Source of the DNA: Brachypodius melanocephalos
Lineage: Eukaryota; Chordata; Aves; Passeriformes; Pycnonotidae
NCBI GenBank assembly: GCA_013398615.1
Contig: VZSR01001459.1
Span: forward strand, 11,468,497-11,532,496
Direction of reading: 5' to 3'
DNA: 64,000 nucleotides
Positions within the stretch are counted from its first letter, which is position 1. The number at the start of each line of letters is the position of its first letter. Under the pieces are notes generated by a model. That model ran no database searches. It saw nothing but the letters and a program-made list of their open reading frames with translations, and had not been told where the DNA came from. This document shows positions 38,401-50,880 of this stretch, in pieces. The position numbers were made by a program, and so were the translations under genes.

Positions 38401-40687
38401 ACTTGGCTATTCATCAACAATGCAGCAATTCCATAAAGTATCACCAGATGCTAAACACAAGTGCTCTACAGGTGAATGCACAAAAAAGTTCTTCATGGGC
38501 TCAAATACCATGTATTTCAGGGGTTCAATCCAACACACTTTTACTCTCAAACAGTTGAAAAAAGCCTTTGGACATGAGCAAGCCACAGTTCAAAGAAATT
38601 TTTATCCCTGTGTGGTTGTGGTAGAGGTATGTTTGATAGGTATTCTTACTAGAAATCTTAAATCCATGGTAAGACATTTTAGGCCAAACTACTTCAGCAG
38701 CAAATAAAACATCCATGTCCATACATCACGTATGCATGTGTAAATAGGTGCACCTGCTTGTACACTTTATTTTACAATTAGACCATACATTGTTTCTTCA
38801 AGTTTGTTATGCCACTGGATGTGTATGTACACGGGATGTGTATTTACATTTCATCAAAACTTTTCAGGCGTGTCTTTGTCCAAAACATGCTGACAAATAC
38901 AGCAAGTAATAGCTATCTCAGCAGTAATTATGTCTGCCTGGTGCTCTTCCCCTCCACCCTGGTTATCTTGATAAAGGGGCTGTATAGGAGCCTAGCCTTC
39001 ATTTCACCCCCAACGGTAAAACTGCATGCACAACAAGCAGCAGGCTAAAGAATTATGTTCATGCCTTGACCTCGAGACTTCCTGAACCAGTTTGGATTGG
39101 CTCTCCCTTTGAAACTACAGGCTTCCACAGGAAGTTCATAAATGGGCCCAAGTCACAGCAGTTGACGTAGTCCTAATATTTTTAACTTGGTTCTTCAAGA
39201 ACTACCTAAAATGGGTGGTGTTTCACGGACACAAACGACTGGCTGGCCTTTTGAAAAGCAAATGTCAGTGTGTTGGGTAAAATGCAAACCATTGAAACCA
39301 AGTGAGTAATGTAGCTTTTGTTGCTCTGGGGATGTGGCAGTGGTGTGTTGTGAAGCTGCACTCTGCTCCACCATGTCCCTGTGTCAGCATCACTGGAGCT
39401 CCCAATACTGCAGGCAGCCATCTTCTCCAAAGAGCTAAACCACAGGCCTGTGTTCCACATCCCTCAGCTTCATTTGGATCCACTGTTTAAGCCTTAGTGC
39501 AATCTCTTTTCTCATGTCCTACTCACTACTCCACATCATTTATGTTTTAGAAATGGTTTGCAAGACTCATTCAGAGGTGTTAATGAAAACAACATTAGGG
39601 TTGTCTTAGGGTATCACTCCCTAAGACAAAAATACCCCAAGAGGGGTTTGTGAAATGCCCATGGTTTGTTCTATACACAATGACAAGAGAGACAACCAGA
39701 AAAAATAAATGTTGCAAAGAAACAAGTATTAAATCTTTTGGAGAATAATGCATGCAAATAGGCATGAAAACCTTACTTATAAGATTTTTATCTTTTTTCA
39801 CACAGCTCTAACAAAATGCAACTGCACTAAAGATATTATTTTTAATTCATTTGCTTTGCACCTTGTTTTCTCATTACCTGCTAAACATGAACTTAATGGA
39901 AAATACTCTTCTTATTTACATCTCTGCATTCCGCTGATTGTATGCTATAATTTGACAACAGGTTCAAATTCAAAGGTGTTGAATGCATTGCTCCTACATT
40001 CCTACGAAAAAGACATTTTCTTGTTTGCAAATAACCTAATGGAATGGGATGAAAGATTGTTATTAATGTTAGCAGTGCATATGATTTCAGAACTATTTAA
40101 TTCATTTATAGGTTAGCAACTCTGTCCAAGGGCCATAACAGCCCTTAAAGCAACTTCTAAAATTCACTGTCTATTCTGATTAGTTCATGATTTGGGATTT
40201 TCTGGTCTATACTTAACTGATGTACTTTGAAACGTAAATTATGTATATATTATTGTTTTGAGAAATTGACAGGAATTTAAAAAAGAAGCAGGATCCCTTC
40301 CAGCAAATAGGCTCTCTTCATTCAGTCAAGAAGTCAGAAACCTTTCTTACTGAAAAACAAAGCAAGCTCTCCCCATTTCCCCTGCCAGCCACAAAAATTA
40401 GATCCACTGGATAAACCAAATGTTTTTGAATATTCTTTGGTTTCTGCCTGCAAATCATAGGATCTGGATCCAGTATTCATTTACAAAGTAAGGAGTTAAT
40501 TTGATGTCTTTTTTTTTTTTTTTCACTGATAAATGCTTTCTTGTATTCTTCCAATCTTTCTTGTAAGCAATTCCTGAGAGGGGTATAAGACAGCCAACAT
40601 GGAGGATCTGCCTATGATACCTAGCAGAGAAGGCCTTGCTTGTTTGGCCAAGGCTAGCATGTCTTACATAATAATTTATTACAGTAC

Positions 40688-43628
40688 CTTTCTGTTTCCT
40701 GGTCTGTGGTTTGCTGCTTGTTCTCAAAGCCAGTGAAGCTGCTCATATCCACATAGCCATCATTCTCATTAGCAGCAGAGAATGCCCTGCTGGGATCTTC
40801 AAAAAACTCGGTAAAAGTTCCTGCTCTGCTGGATCTCCGAGGAGGAATTTGTATGTTTTCATAGTCAGAGCTCATAGCAGGAATGTTCTCATAGTCAGAT
40901 GTGTCGGCATTGGGAAAAGAAATAGATCTAGGTTTCGTTAATGGGAGTGGCATGAAAGGAGGTCTGGACCGGTCCTCAAAGGACTCCACCCTTGACACAC
41001 TCCTGCTGAAGGATTTGGGCGTTCCTTTTCTTTTACCATCCTTGTAGAAAAGAACAGCCGAGGGAGACTCAGATGCACGGAGCTTCCCCACACGTGATTT
41101 TAGTTGAGGTGAGCTACTTAGGCTCCTCCCTTCTAGTTCCATCAGCCTGGGAGGCCCATGATAGCTGGACTCTGATGAGGACCTTGAAGAAGAAACATTT
41201 ACATCTACATGGACTTTATTTTCACTTTTCTTCTTGAACTTTAGAGTAAGAAACCTCTTAAAAGAAGATTTCTTTTTCTTGGAATACTTAGCAGGTGAGT
41301 CGTTCTCTATCAAAAGTGAAGGTGAACTTTTAGTGATTGGTTTTTTGGTGATGTAGGCAAGTTCAAATGGGGGTGGTATATCAACAACTGAGGACGGAGT
41401 AGATATGCCACATGATGAGAGATGATTTTGCTGCGAAAAACTACCTGAGGAACCATTGACACAAGGCAAAGATAAGTTGTCTTCTGTCCTTTTTATTCTA
41501 ACACCATCCAGTACACAGACATCACTTTCTCTGTAAACAGAGATAGGAATCTCTCTCCCTTCAACAGAGTAAGATCGAGGATATAAAATAAAGCGTCTTG
41601 ACTTTGTTGGTAAGGCTCTGTTGGCTTCCCCTGGTGTTCCTTCCAATGAAAAGGATTTATTGCTTAAGTCTTCCGTCGCAGACCCATTTTGGGAAGAGGG
41701 TAAATCCATTTCAGGTCCAGTTTCTTCTGGAACAGTTTCTGGGACATAGCCTGGCATTCTCCCAGAGAGAGATCGTGTTCTAGTGACAATACTTTTACAA
41801 TCAATGGGCAGCAAGTTGTTTTCACCACCCATGCCTAATTCACCCCTTTCACTGTGATCAGCTCCTAAATCAGTCTGCACATCATGGACAATTTCATTTT
41901 CTTCAGGAAGCACATAAGGATCATCTAGGGAATCCCTGCTAATTTTTCTTTCCTCTGATTCATCAGTCACAACGAACAATTGAGGGACTGCTAGATTTTC
42001 ATGCAAAACATGTTTGGCCCCCCATTCTACATTAATTTTGTCATGCTTACAGATTTCCAAGTCTTCTTCAAGTGGGACCTCTTGAGGTGAACTTGGGACA
42101 CTTTTGCTGAGGCTGTTTGCTTCGACCTCATTGTCTTCGAGTTGCAACTCATCTGACTTAGAGGTTTCCACAGTATTTTCATTATGCGCTTCAACAGTCA
42201 CATCTTCCAGCTCTGGCTCCATCCCTAGACTACAAGGTAGACTACCAGAAATCATACCATCTTCATGCAGAGAGGCCCCTTCTGTTTGAAAATTCTCATC
42301 TGAATGTTCCACAGGTATTTCCTCACCACATTCATTCTCACAAGGTGCAATCTGACAGCCATCATCCATATTCTCTGCATTCACAGTTTCTTCTTCCCCT
42401 TTCCCAGAGCCTTTGTTTGCTTCACAGGCTACCTCTGATGTCTTCTCACCTCTCCTCTCAGTGATCTGGCACCCATCACTGGCATTTCCTGCATTTGTAT
42501 TATTGTGCTCATTTGGGTCTACTTCCTCTTCAGCTGCTACTTGATGGATGAACTCTGCTAAACCATTTTTGACACCAGGTTCATCTCCACACAGTTCTAA
42601 GCCAGGATCTGTTCCTTCACTGGCCTCCTCAGGCAGCATGTCAGGGCTTGCACAGTCATCATTTTCTAAGTCTCCTTTCATGTTCAAATCAAGGTCTGCA
42701 TGCACACTGTGGTCATCATTATGTGCTAGACACCCATCTGCCATTTCTAAAATCTCAGGCAGTTCCTCCTCCTCTTGCCCTGCCTTCTCACAAGATGGTA
42801 TTGATTGATCTGCAGGCAGTGGCATTGCAATGATACCTCTATACGTATCACCCATTAGTTTCTCATCTCTATTCAAAATGTTATCACTGTCAGTCTCACA
42901 ATTACTACTGTTCTTGACCATTTCCAGGTTGTAATTAGTTTCTGGCCTGTTTTTGGTTTCAGTATAATCACCTACAACATCCTCATCTTCATCTACATCC
43001 TTGGTACCACTGTTACCCCCGTCTGGGGTATCTAAGGACTCCTCACAAAGTACTTTGGACTGGTCACAGTCTCCAGATGACTCCTCAGAATCTGGTTCTC
43101 TTGGTTCAGCAGTATCTGAAGAGTTACAGTGCTCATCTTTGATGACTTCTTGATCACTGGTATTCTCATCACTAGCAATCTTCTCCTCTTCTTTTTCTAC
43201 CTTTTCTGGAGTTTCTGAGACTTCATTTTCCACAGTGGAATATAGGTTTTGATCATGCTCATGTTCCAAATCATTACAGTCTTTGCTGGGCAGCTGAGCT
43301 TCAGGAAGCGCAATGTATTCATTATCTGCCTCAGATTCTAGACAATTAGCATTCCATAGGTTTCCTTCACATAGCTCTCCATCGACACACACCAGTTTCC
43401 CATTTGCACATTTATTTAAATTATTGTTGGTAGAAATACTGGATTTGCCCTCAATGTCAGCTGAGAATTTTGGCTTGGGAGCAATAGGTGGTTTGGGGCC
43501 CCTAGACACAGAGTTCGGGTTATGAAGAATATCAGCTCTTGGCAGTAAAGGAGAAAATCTGGACACAGGTGCTGGAGAAAGATGACCAATAATCTTTGGT
43601 TTCGGTGCTAATGGTGGTTTTGAGATTT
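40688..43628 (-). CDS. FGD5: FGD5 coding exon 2 (giant exon: acidic N-terminal region)
   Basis: This 2941-nt exon encodes residues 6-984. The acceptor is a pyrimidine tract plus ag at 43630-43629, and the donor is AAAG|gtactg with gt at 40687-40686. The apparent start at 43566 is a GTG inside the exon, not a real initiator. Features in order: KPPLAPKPK at 8-16 and KPPIAPKPK at 50-58 (proline-rich, SH3-ligand type); a long Asp/Glu-rich, probably disordered stretch from about 65 to 560; GYVPETVPEETGPE and YPRSYSVEGREIP, conserved with human FGD5; a lysine-rich patch at about 785-805; Ser-rich segments; two DYENI motifs (Tyr 917 and 927); and YVDM at 963-966, a PI3-kinase p85 SH2-type motif. It has no frameshift or internal stop over 979 codons. 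The large N-terminal exon is typical of FGD5 and FGD6. The family assignment is very secure; the function of the disordered part is inferred. Confidence 0.97.
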
Positions 43629-46600
43629 CTGGAGAGAAGAGACAAAAGTCATGTTAGTCATCTTGATTTCTTATTAAAGCCAGCAGAATGTCTCCTGCAA
43701 TACATTTTATCAGTGACTTGTAATGCAGAAGTAGTCCAGCCAATAAAAGGCTGAGCTCTGGAAAGAGGGCTGAAGGAGCAAAGCATATGGACTGTCCTTC
43801 CATGTGGCGCTGTAGCTATTCCTGTGAACGCAGTTTAAGGTCAAAACGGAACTGAACTAGATGCAGCCCTAACACGCTTGGGAAAGACGTACAGCTGCAG
43901 AGCCAAGGGTGTATCAACCCAAAACTTGAAGAGAGTTACTGGTTTAAACTCAAGTTCTGTTTTCAGTGTAGAGCTTCTTGAGCCCTTTAGTCAAAAGATC
44001 CTCCATTCCTCCTGTAAATGCCAGGATCCCTTGCAGGTACAAACTTCTCTAACCATCAAAATATATTTTTAAAAGTTGATTATCTTGCAAGATAAGGCCA
44101 GGCTTGTATTTCTAGTGGTAGTGCTGACACATATGTAGGGGAAATCAAGCAGATTGGTAATAAACTAGATTGAAACTATGTGAATTAAATCATATCTCTA
44201 TCACCATTTTACTCACAGTAGTTTGCCTGCCACAGCCATTTTCAGCTGTCTTGGTCCTGAAATTAATATTCTTCAAAAACTAAATGAAATGCTGAAAGAC
44301 TGCATAAATAGGCAGCAATAGGGATCCTCCACTGTGAGATTTTTAATGAGATAAAATATGTATGGTGAAGAAGCCAGCAAAACAAATGGTTACGGATGGT
44401 AAGAAGTAGCGAGAAGTGGCTTCCTCCTATTGCTGTTTCCTAGCCATCAATAGATAATTACATAGTTAAGCGATCAGAAATCTCTGATTATTTTTATAAT
44501 TTTAATTTACACATAGTGGTGGAAAAAGGAAAAGCACAGGACAAACTATTCATCATGACAGAGACAGAAACAATTCTTTGTGCATAATCTTCATGCCCTG
44601 CTCACAGGAAACAACAGAACAGTATCTCAAAAGACAAAAGCTGGGACACTGTTCCTATGTGAAATCCTATCCAAAATCATGGTATAAGTTTCACAAAGTG
44701 TAGCTACTGTGCTCTCGTATTTAGAGTATTTTGAAATACAGATTTTAGATATGTAGAAGTGCAGACAGTTAGAACTGAGCTGTGCACTGTACTGAGAATA
44801 AAGGAATACTGAATGCAAACTGCTTGAAAAAGATTCTCTGATTGTCCTGATATTTGGTGGCATGCCACTTTTCTTAGTGCTATCCTAGTAATATCGGAGT
44901 AGTTTGTACTGAACTAATACTGGCCTATTTGTTTGGTTAGACTCCGGGAGACATAAAAGGCTGTTTCTTCTGTTCTTCTTAACCTTCCTGAAATTTCTTC
45001 TGATACTCAGAAAGAAGCTGACAATTTGGCATTCTGATGTACTCAGAAACCAGTCTTTCTGGAGTTATGAGACATCAAAGAGATTTCATATAAGTTAAAA
45101 ACTGAATCACTGATCTCATCCCCGAAGGAACGAAAAGTCTGTTCTAAGCAGGCATCTTGTGGCATATATTGCTTAAGAATTATTCTGTATCTGAAGTTTT
45201 ATCCAATCCACCTGCATGTGGGATACCTAACTCACGAAAAAGGAGGGAGAGAGAACTGTGTCTTCACCAGTCTGCAGTTACTGTGGTGTTTCACAGTATG
45301 CACTGCTGCTTTAGGTTGATGGGTGTCTGTCTAATCACAGAATGGGTAACTCATCTTTCCCTCTCCATTAAGTCAGACTCTTTACGTGCCAAACATTCCA
45401 CCTTTGCTGAAGTAACATTTCACCTTTTGCAGGCAGCAGTTGAAGGCTGCAGAGTACTGGAGACTCTTACCAGTTAAAAACAGGGAGGCAATAGGAGTGG
45501 GTTTAGTATCTTGTAAACCTGGTACCCCAGCAAGATCTAGCTTTTGCATTTTTAATTCAGTTATTGAACTAAAATTTACTGAACATACTATACTAACTTT
45601 GTGGTAGCAAAATGAAGCAAATTTTTATAGCTAAAACTGAGTCTTTACACCTTTACCACCATAATAAGACATTTTTAGGACTAACTCCAAGGAAAAAAAC
45701 CATCATTTTGGAGGTACTACACCACTTTCTGCAGTGCCTGGCCTTTCCTAAGAATGTATACCCAAGAGTAGGATACACTAGTCTGTTCTTAGAATGTGAC
45801 AAAACTTGAAGTTTCTACATTCCCATCCTTGCTCTTGTCAAAGAGCATCTGTACTGAAACAGTGCATAATGAGGAAAAGACTGGACTTTAGAGAATGCCA
45901 GGACCTTCCAAGCTTTGTCCTATAAACGAATTTGAAATAAAATAGTGACATGAACTAATTTCCTTTAAGTAAAATAACCATGGAGACATCCACCTAAAAG
46001 AAATACAGATTAAACAATTACCCGCTTTCCCTCCAGTGATAATTTTCCGCAACAAAAAAGATCAAATAATCTTGAGTTTTTCCTTCTGTTACCTTCAGTA
46101 ATACTGCTGTTGGAAGAGAATTTATGGTAATGGACCCCGTTTACAGTCTGATAATACGCATTGTCCTTCTCTTACCCACTTGTGCCAGCTACTGGTGACT
46201 ACTGTTTCCTTACATAGTTTATTTTTCCTAAGAGCTCTGTCCATTGATCTTGCTTTTCACAAGGCTCCTTAAACAATTTTCCTTTTTCTTTGGTGGGGGT
46301 GTGAGGAAGAAGCAGTGGGAGGAGTGCAAGTGTTTGTTTAAAAAGTAACCTAAACAAAAGAAAGCACAGCTTCTTGCCTTTTATCATAACAATTTCATTC
46401 AGCTTCAATTTCTGCTTCCTTTGCTGTCTGAACCACTTGAAAGGTTCCGGCTATAACTTCTAAATGGACACAATGCAACATTGCACCATAAGTAATCTGT
46501 ATGTTCACAAAAAATTGTGTATGTTTATTTTAGGATGTATTTTATTTTGGAGGGAGACACACCCACCTTGGGCTTAAAAGGAAACTCTTGGGGAACACAA

Positions 46601-49600
46601 ATTCCTTTAGCCTGCTCCTCCCCTTATTGTTCAGTGCTTCCTTGTACTGACAAGGACCGCTTCCTTTCCTTACCCACCTACCTTCAGGCAGCCTTGCATA
46701 GTTCTATTCCTGCCATGATCCATATAAAATTATATTACATTAGTCTCCTCCCATCCAAGTTTCTAAGCAGTCAACAATAGTCTAGCAGCTCTTCTGGAAT
46801 AGCAAACAACCCATGCAGCCTTCACTGTTCAAGTGTTTCTTTGAAACAATATACACTTTGTAGTGCAGTATTACCAGAAATACTGCAACTACCCACTTTC
46901 AAAAGTTTTTCAACTTAGGATTTCAAATTTAGCCTAGAATTTAATTAAGGGTTATAAGGGACCATACCTACAAAACACCACCACCGAGAACTAACTAAAC
47001 ACTGAGGTTTCACATTCGCCTGGATATATGAAGACACGTCCCAGGGCCACGGTCTTTGCTAGTGGCTCAAGAAAGTACATAGCTCCACAGTGCAGATACT
47101 GGTTCCAGCCTTGACTGGCACTGCAATCTGGTTCAGGCTTCTTTTAAGATGCTGAAAGTAGCTTTTCCTGACAAATGAACTTTAGTGGACCTGTGTTTCC
47201 TTCATGCCTTTGGCAATGATTCAACTCAGACATATGTTAAAATGGGAAAGGCACTGAGGACAGAGGGGAGAAATGCATTGTTCAGGGGTTTGCAGGGCTT
47301 TTTGGTGGAAGTGACAGGGCAGGTGAAGGGTCAATATTGCAACAGTGGGATGGGACTGCACCAAACCCAGAATCCCAGTAGAAACCAAGTCTTGTCTGCC
47401 ACTGCTTCTGCCCAAGAAGAAAGGATTGAAATCCACAGATGGAAGGTATCTGAGAAACAGAAGGTTTCAGATATTCTCAGAGGGAGAACGGCCAGACAAG
47501 AACATCAGAAAGTCTTACTCAGCTCTGATCAGGAGCTTTATAATTTCACACAGCTGTATCAGAATGAAGTTAAAACCGATTTTCTAGAAGTTTTTGGCAT
47601 AAAGTCAGCAAAAGATGAACTATACACCTTAGTATCACCATATTTTAATCCTGTAATTAATTGTTCACTTAACAAACGAAGCCCTTATTTCCAGCTAGTG
47701 CTGCCTGTTGCATGGGAGTCACTTGAAATGGAAAAGGTATTCAGACTAGGATTTTCAAACAATGTAGGAGTGTAAGTCTTCCTATAACTGGGATGTCAGT
47801 CCAGATTCAAGTACCAGTTTGACTCAAACTTGAAGGTATCAGATACTTACATGGCTTTTGAGAATTTGGACTTCAGGAACTTGAAATACAAGGTCCTGGT
47901 CAAAATCAGCAGGCCCCTAAATGCCTGAGATATTTATGAAAATGGTACTTCATGTTCTCAGCAAGTCTGAGAAACATCTATCCTCTCTCATCAGTATATG
48001 TTCTTGTGATCAGAGGTACTCTGTACATAGCAAGAGGGCTCCACAGTGTGAAGACAGACCTATAGTCAGTAGTAACTGTCCCAACAATTCCCACGGGAAT
48101 TTTATCATCTTAAAAGTCATACCTACAATATTAGCAGCTGGGCTGTCAAAGCACATCCCACTCTCCAGAACTAAAATGCTGCTACAGGAATACATCCTGT
48201 ATAACTAGATCAATGCATTATGACTCTGGGATATCAGATCAATACCTTACAAATTTCTATTACTACATAGCTTTACTGCAGTCATCTGTAAATATAATAC
48301 AACAGCATAATATCCCACAGTGAAACCTTGTTGGAGAAGGGGAAGAAATCAAAAGGCAATAAAATCAGGAAGGGGTATGTTTCAACACCAAAAGTATCTT
48401 GATCCTAAAAATTCTCCTATGTTTTCACTGTTTCTAGCAGACTGTGCATGTAAGTCTTGCTGGTGGGCTCAGCTATGAAAAATCACAGGTACATGCCAAT
48501 CTTGGTTCTAAAATACTACCATGTATTTATTTTTAATGTAACTGTAAATGTTTGCAATGTTACCAGTTTGGCTCTCTTTTCACAACAGTAACTTAACACT
48601 GAGGCAGACAACCTGTTGTTTCATATACGGCTTCCTAGAAGCCAAAGAAAATGCTTAAAATTCTCTTACAGGTCCATACAGCATCTTTTCCTGTATCACT
48701 TTCAGTAGCAGCTGAAAGTGCTGCTTATATCTCTGAACAATCTGGAGTCTAATGTCTGTACATATTTCTTATGGGCAGCATCATTTCAGCACCTGGCAAA
48801 AAAATTACAAGAGGCTGGAAAGTCCTATATATGAGGTTGGTCTGGTCTCTTGTCCCTTACCACAGACTTCCTGTGGGCTTAGGTGGATTGCTTCATCTTT
48901 CTTTTCATATCAGTTCTGCATCTCTGAGGATAGTCCATATCTCCCTTCCTGTCCTCTGTCTGTCATTATTTTAACTTCTGTGGGATCAAGGCTGCCATAT
49001 ATGCCTGCACATATGACTCCACTTACTGGTGCTATGCATTACTTACTGTAATACAAAGATAGCTAATGCTGGTGGCCAACTGTTGTACCAGTTAATAAAT
49101 ATCCCTCTCCTTCAGATTCAGTAGGAAGTCCTGCTTTGCACTGATGGGGGAAGACATTCCTTGCATTGTGCAAACATACAAAACAAAGGCTGAGAAGGGA
49201 TATGAGCACTCTATAAATACAACCTGGAGGTAAGCACCAGAGGAGGAAAAGAACTATTTTTAAGCAAAAGGACAATGTAATCACAAGAATAAATGGTGCT
49301 GAATCTGGTCTGGAAACCAGGAGTAGCAGGAGAGCTACCTGAAAAGTTTTTGTTTAGGACATAATTAGAGGAATTAATAAAAACAAGTAGTAACAACGGG
49401 TGCCACTTTCAGTAATGAAGGCAGTCCTATTCAGTCCTACATTCCTAAAAAATAAAAACTGCTAATAAAGTTTAAGTCTTTACTAATGGATACATCTGGT
49501 ATTCCTTACCCTGCACTTCCACTGACAATAGGAGTAGATTAGAGCTGATCTGTTTTAAATAATGGAAAGATGAAGAAAGAGAGGTAGGAGCATCATTGCT

Positions 49601-50867
49601 AAAGTTACTTTTGGCTGGCTTCATTTTCAAATGAATTTGTCTCCTGGGATGGACAGAATCCAGGCCAGACCAGGATCAGAAAACAGAATGAAAATATCAC
49701 CACATTTTAGGAAAGTGTCTCACTCCCTACTCCGAGAGGAAAGAGAACCTTTCTGCATTAAACTCAGAGGAGTGGTGTAACACACTGATACAACAGTGGA
49801 GTGCTGGGTTTGACCTAAAAGAGCTTTTCCAATCCTATATTCCTATGCTCTGGCAAACAGTGATTCAGATTCCCAACACAGAACAGTTGTAGGGCAAGGT
49901 ATCTAGTGGTAAAATCTCTGGGCTTCAGGATGCACCCATACATTGCAAGTGAGGTGCCCAGCAATATTCACCCAGAACAAGGAAACACATGGGAAAATTT
50001 TAGGGCTAACAAAAAAGAGCTGTTGCTCTTCATCTTTAATTCTAGAAGCAACTTTAATTTTTTCTAAATAACTCCAGCTAGCAATAATTGTTTCTTGTAT
50101 TGTTATGTTTTTCACACACATGCCTCACCCCTAAAAATCAGAACGTTTTGGTGAACAGTTTAAAGTTTATGCAATTTTTTTTTCTTTTTAAGTTTTAATT
50201 GTAGAATGCCCTGTGCCCTCATTCGGTCTCTTTCACCTTCCCAGTTTCCATCAAGGAAAAATTCTGAAAAGCTAACAGAAAGGAGGAGGAAGGGTTTGGA
50301 TTTGCCTTAGAGAGCAAATTCTGCAAAAAACATTACCTTCCCCCAAAAATATACTCTTGGAAAGAAAGTCCTAGCAAATTCCCTAGGAACTTCGTGAACG
50401 GTTGAATGTATCCGAGGGAGTAGTGGGCGCACCGCCGTGTCCCTTAGCAAGCATATCCTTGCCGGTCTGCCAGGCTGGTTGTCCCCGAAGCACCTAACCT
50501 CGCCCGCCCTTGATGCCTTACCGGCTGGGCAAGCAATGGGGCACTCACAGCCTCGGGGAGCCATTGAGCACCTGCTGGATCGCGGGGAAAAGGAGGGCCG
50601 GCCCTGGACGGAGGGTGCCAGGGAGAGAGGTGCCAGCCCCAGCGGCATGGCCCAAAACCTGCCGGCCCCGAAGGCGGGATGCCGGGAAGAAGGGGGATGC
50701 GAGCCCCGTAGGAGCTATGCCCGGGTAAGGGGTGATATCCTGGCAGTGGGATATGCCGGCCCGAGGGAAGGAGGGTGCCGGAGGAAGGAAGCCCGCCCGG
50801 CGTTTGCCGACCCCAGGGAAAAGATGTCCTGAAGCAGAGACCCTTCCCGGCGGGCCGGCGCACTTAC
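43629..50867 (-). other. FGD5: FGD5 intron 1
   Basis: This GT-AG intron of about 7.2 kb separates the start-codon exon from the giant exon. Most of it is unremarkable AT-rich sequence. It contains a possible degenerate CR1 tail near 49.8 kb and an unassigned plus-strand open frame at 47185-47775. No additional exon was recognised. A human-style FGD5 start would lie in exon 2, so an alternative promoter in this intron is possible but not seen. Confidence 0.85.
49780..49850 (+). mobile_element. Possible degenerate CR1 3' tail
   Basis: The stretch tgacctaaaagagcttttcc aatcctatattcctatg resembles the sense 3' end of a CR1 element (aggtctcttccaacctaaatgattctatg), but it is short and diverged. A chance match is possible. 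Confidence 0.35.
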
Positions 50868-50880
50868 CGGCGTTGTTCAT
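50868..50880 (-). CDS. FGD5: FGD5 coding exon 1 (start codon exon)
   Basis: Thirteen coding bases, ATG AAC AAC GCC G, are followed by a strong donor (gtaagt at 50867-50862). Joining this G to the AA that opens exon 2 gives MNNA-E-ISKPPLAPKPK in frame. The ATG has A at -3, a favourable initiation context. The result resembles the N-terminus of the paralogue FGD6 as I recall it (MTSAAEIKKPPVAPKPKF), which supports the call independently of the splice signals. The exon sits in a CpG-rich promoter. The human FGD5 protein I remember instead starts inside the next exon, at the second KPPIAPKPK motif. The reading frame stays open for 120 codons upstream to another ATG at 51240 in weak context, so a longer N-terminus is possible. 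No transcript evidence is available here. Confidence 0.85.

Larger units (their letters stand above)
22490..40687 (-). other. FGD5: FGD5 intron 2
   Basis: The largest intron, about 18.2 kb, is GT-AG and phase 2. It contains a CR1 fragment (26.67-27.24 kb), three simple-repeat or T-rich tracts (23.04, 26.08 and 32.4 kb), a small AT-rich minisatellite at 30.13 kb, and otherwise ordinary AT-rich sequence. I recognise no coding exon in either strand. Open frames of up to 138 codons occur but look random. Confidence 0.85.
640..50880 (-). other. FGD5: FGD5 gene locus, coding span, 3' part missing
   Basis: Ten coding exons on the minus strand join into one continuous reading frame of 1226 residues. 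FGD5 is a RhoGEF of the FGD family (DH, PH, FYVE, PH) that activates Rho-type GTPases, mainly Cdc42, and is known from endothelium and haematopoietic stem cells. The match to human FGD5 rests on recalled sequence: the RGPKPPIAPKPK start, GYVPETVPEETGPE, the paired DYENI motifs, YVDMSSF, and the DH segments VADVF, QFDR and DYLNNLCPDS. FGD6 is excluded because the long exon follows FGD5 closely. Human FGD5 is about 1462 aa; this version is longer at the N-terminus. The remaining PH-FYVE-PH exons lie to the left of position 1. Every intron is GT-AG except intron 6, which is GC-AG. Confidence 0.96.

Noticed and set aside
40654..40687. C-terminal residues of the 970-codon frame after the exon 2 donor
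   Set aside because: These codons are intron read-through after AAAG|gtactg; the homologous sequence continues in exon 3 as SAYTEPYK.
43566..43568. Apparent start of the 970-codon frame as the FGD5 initiator
   Set aside because: The codon is GTG, and the frame continues upstream through PKPK-rich sequence to a splice acceptor at 43630-43629.
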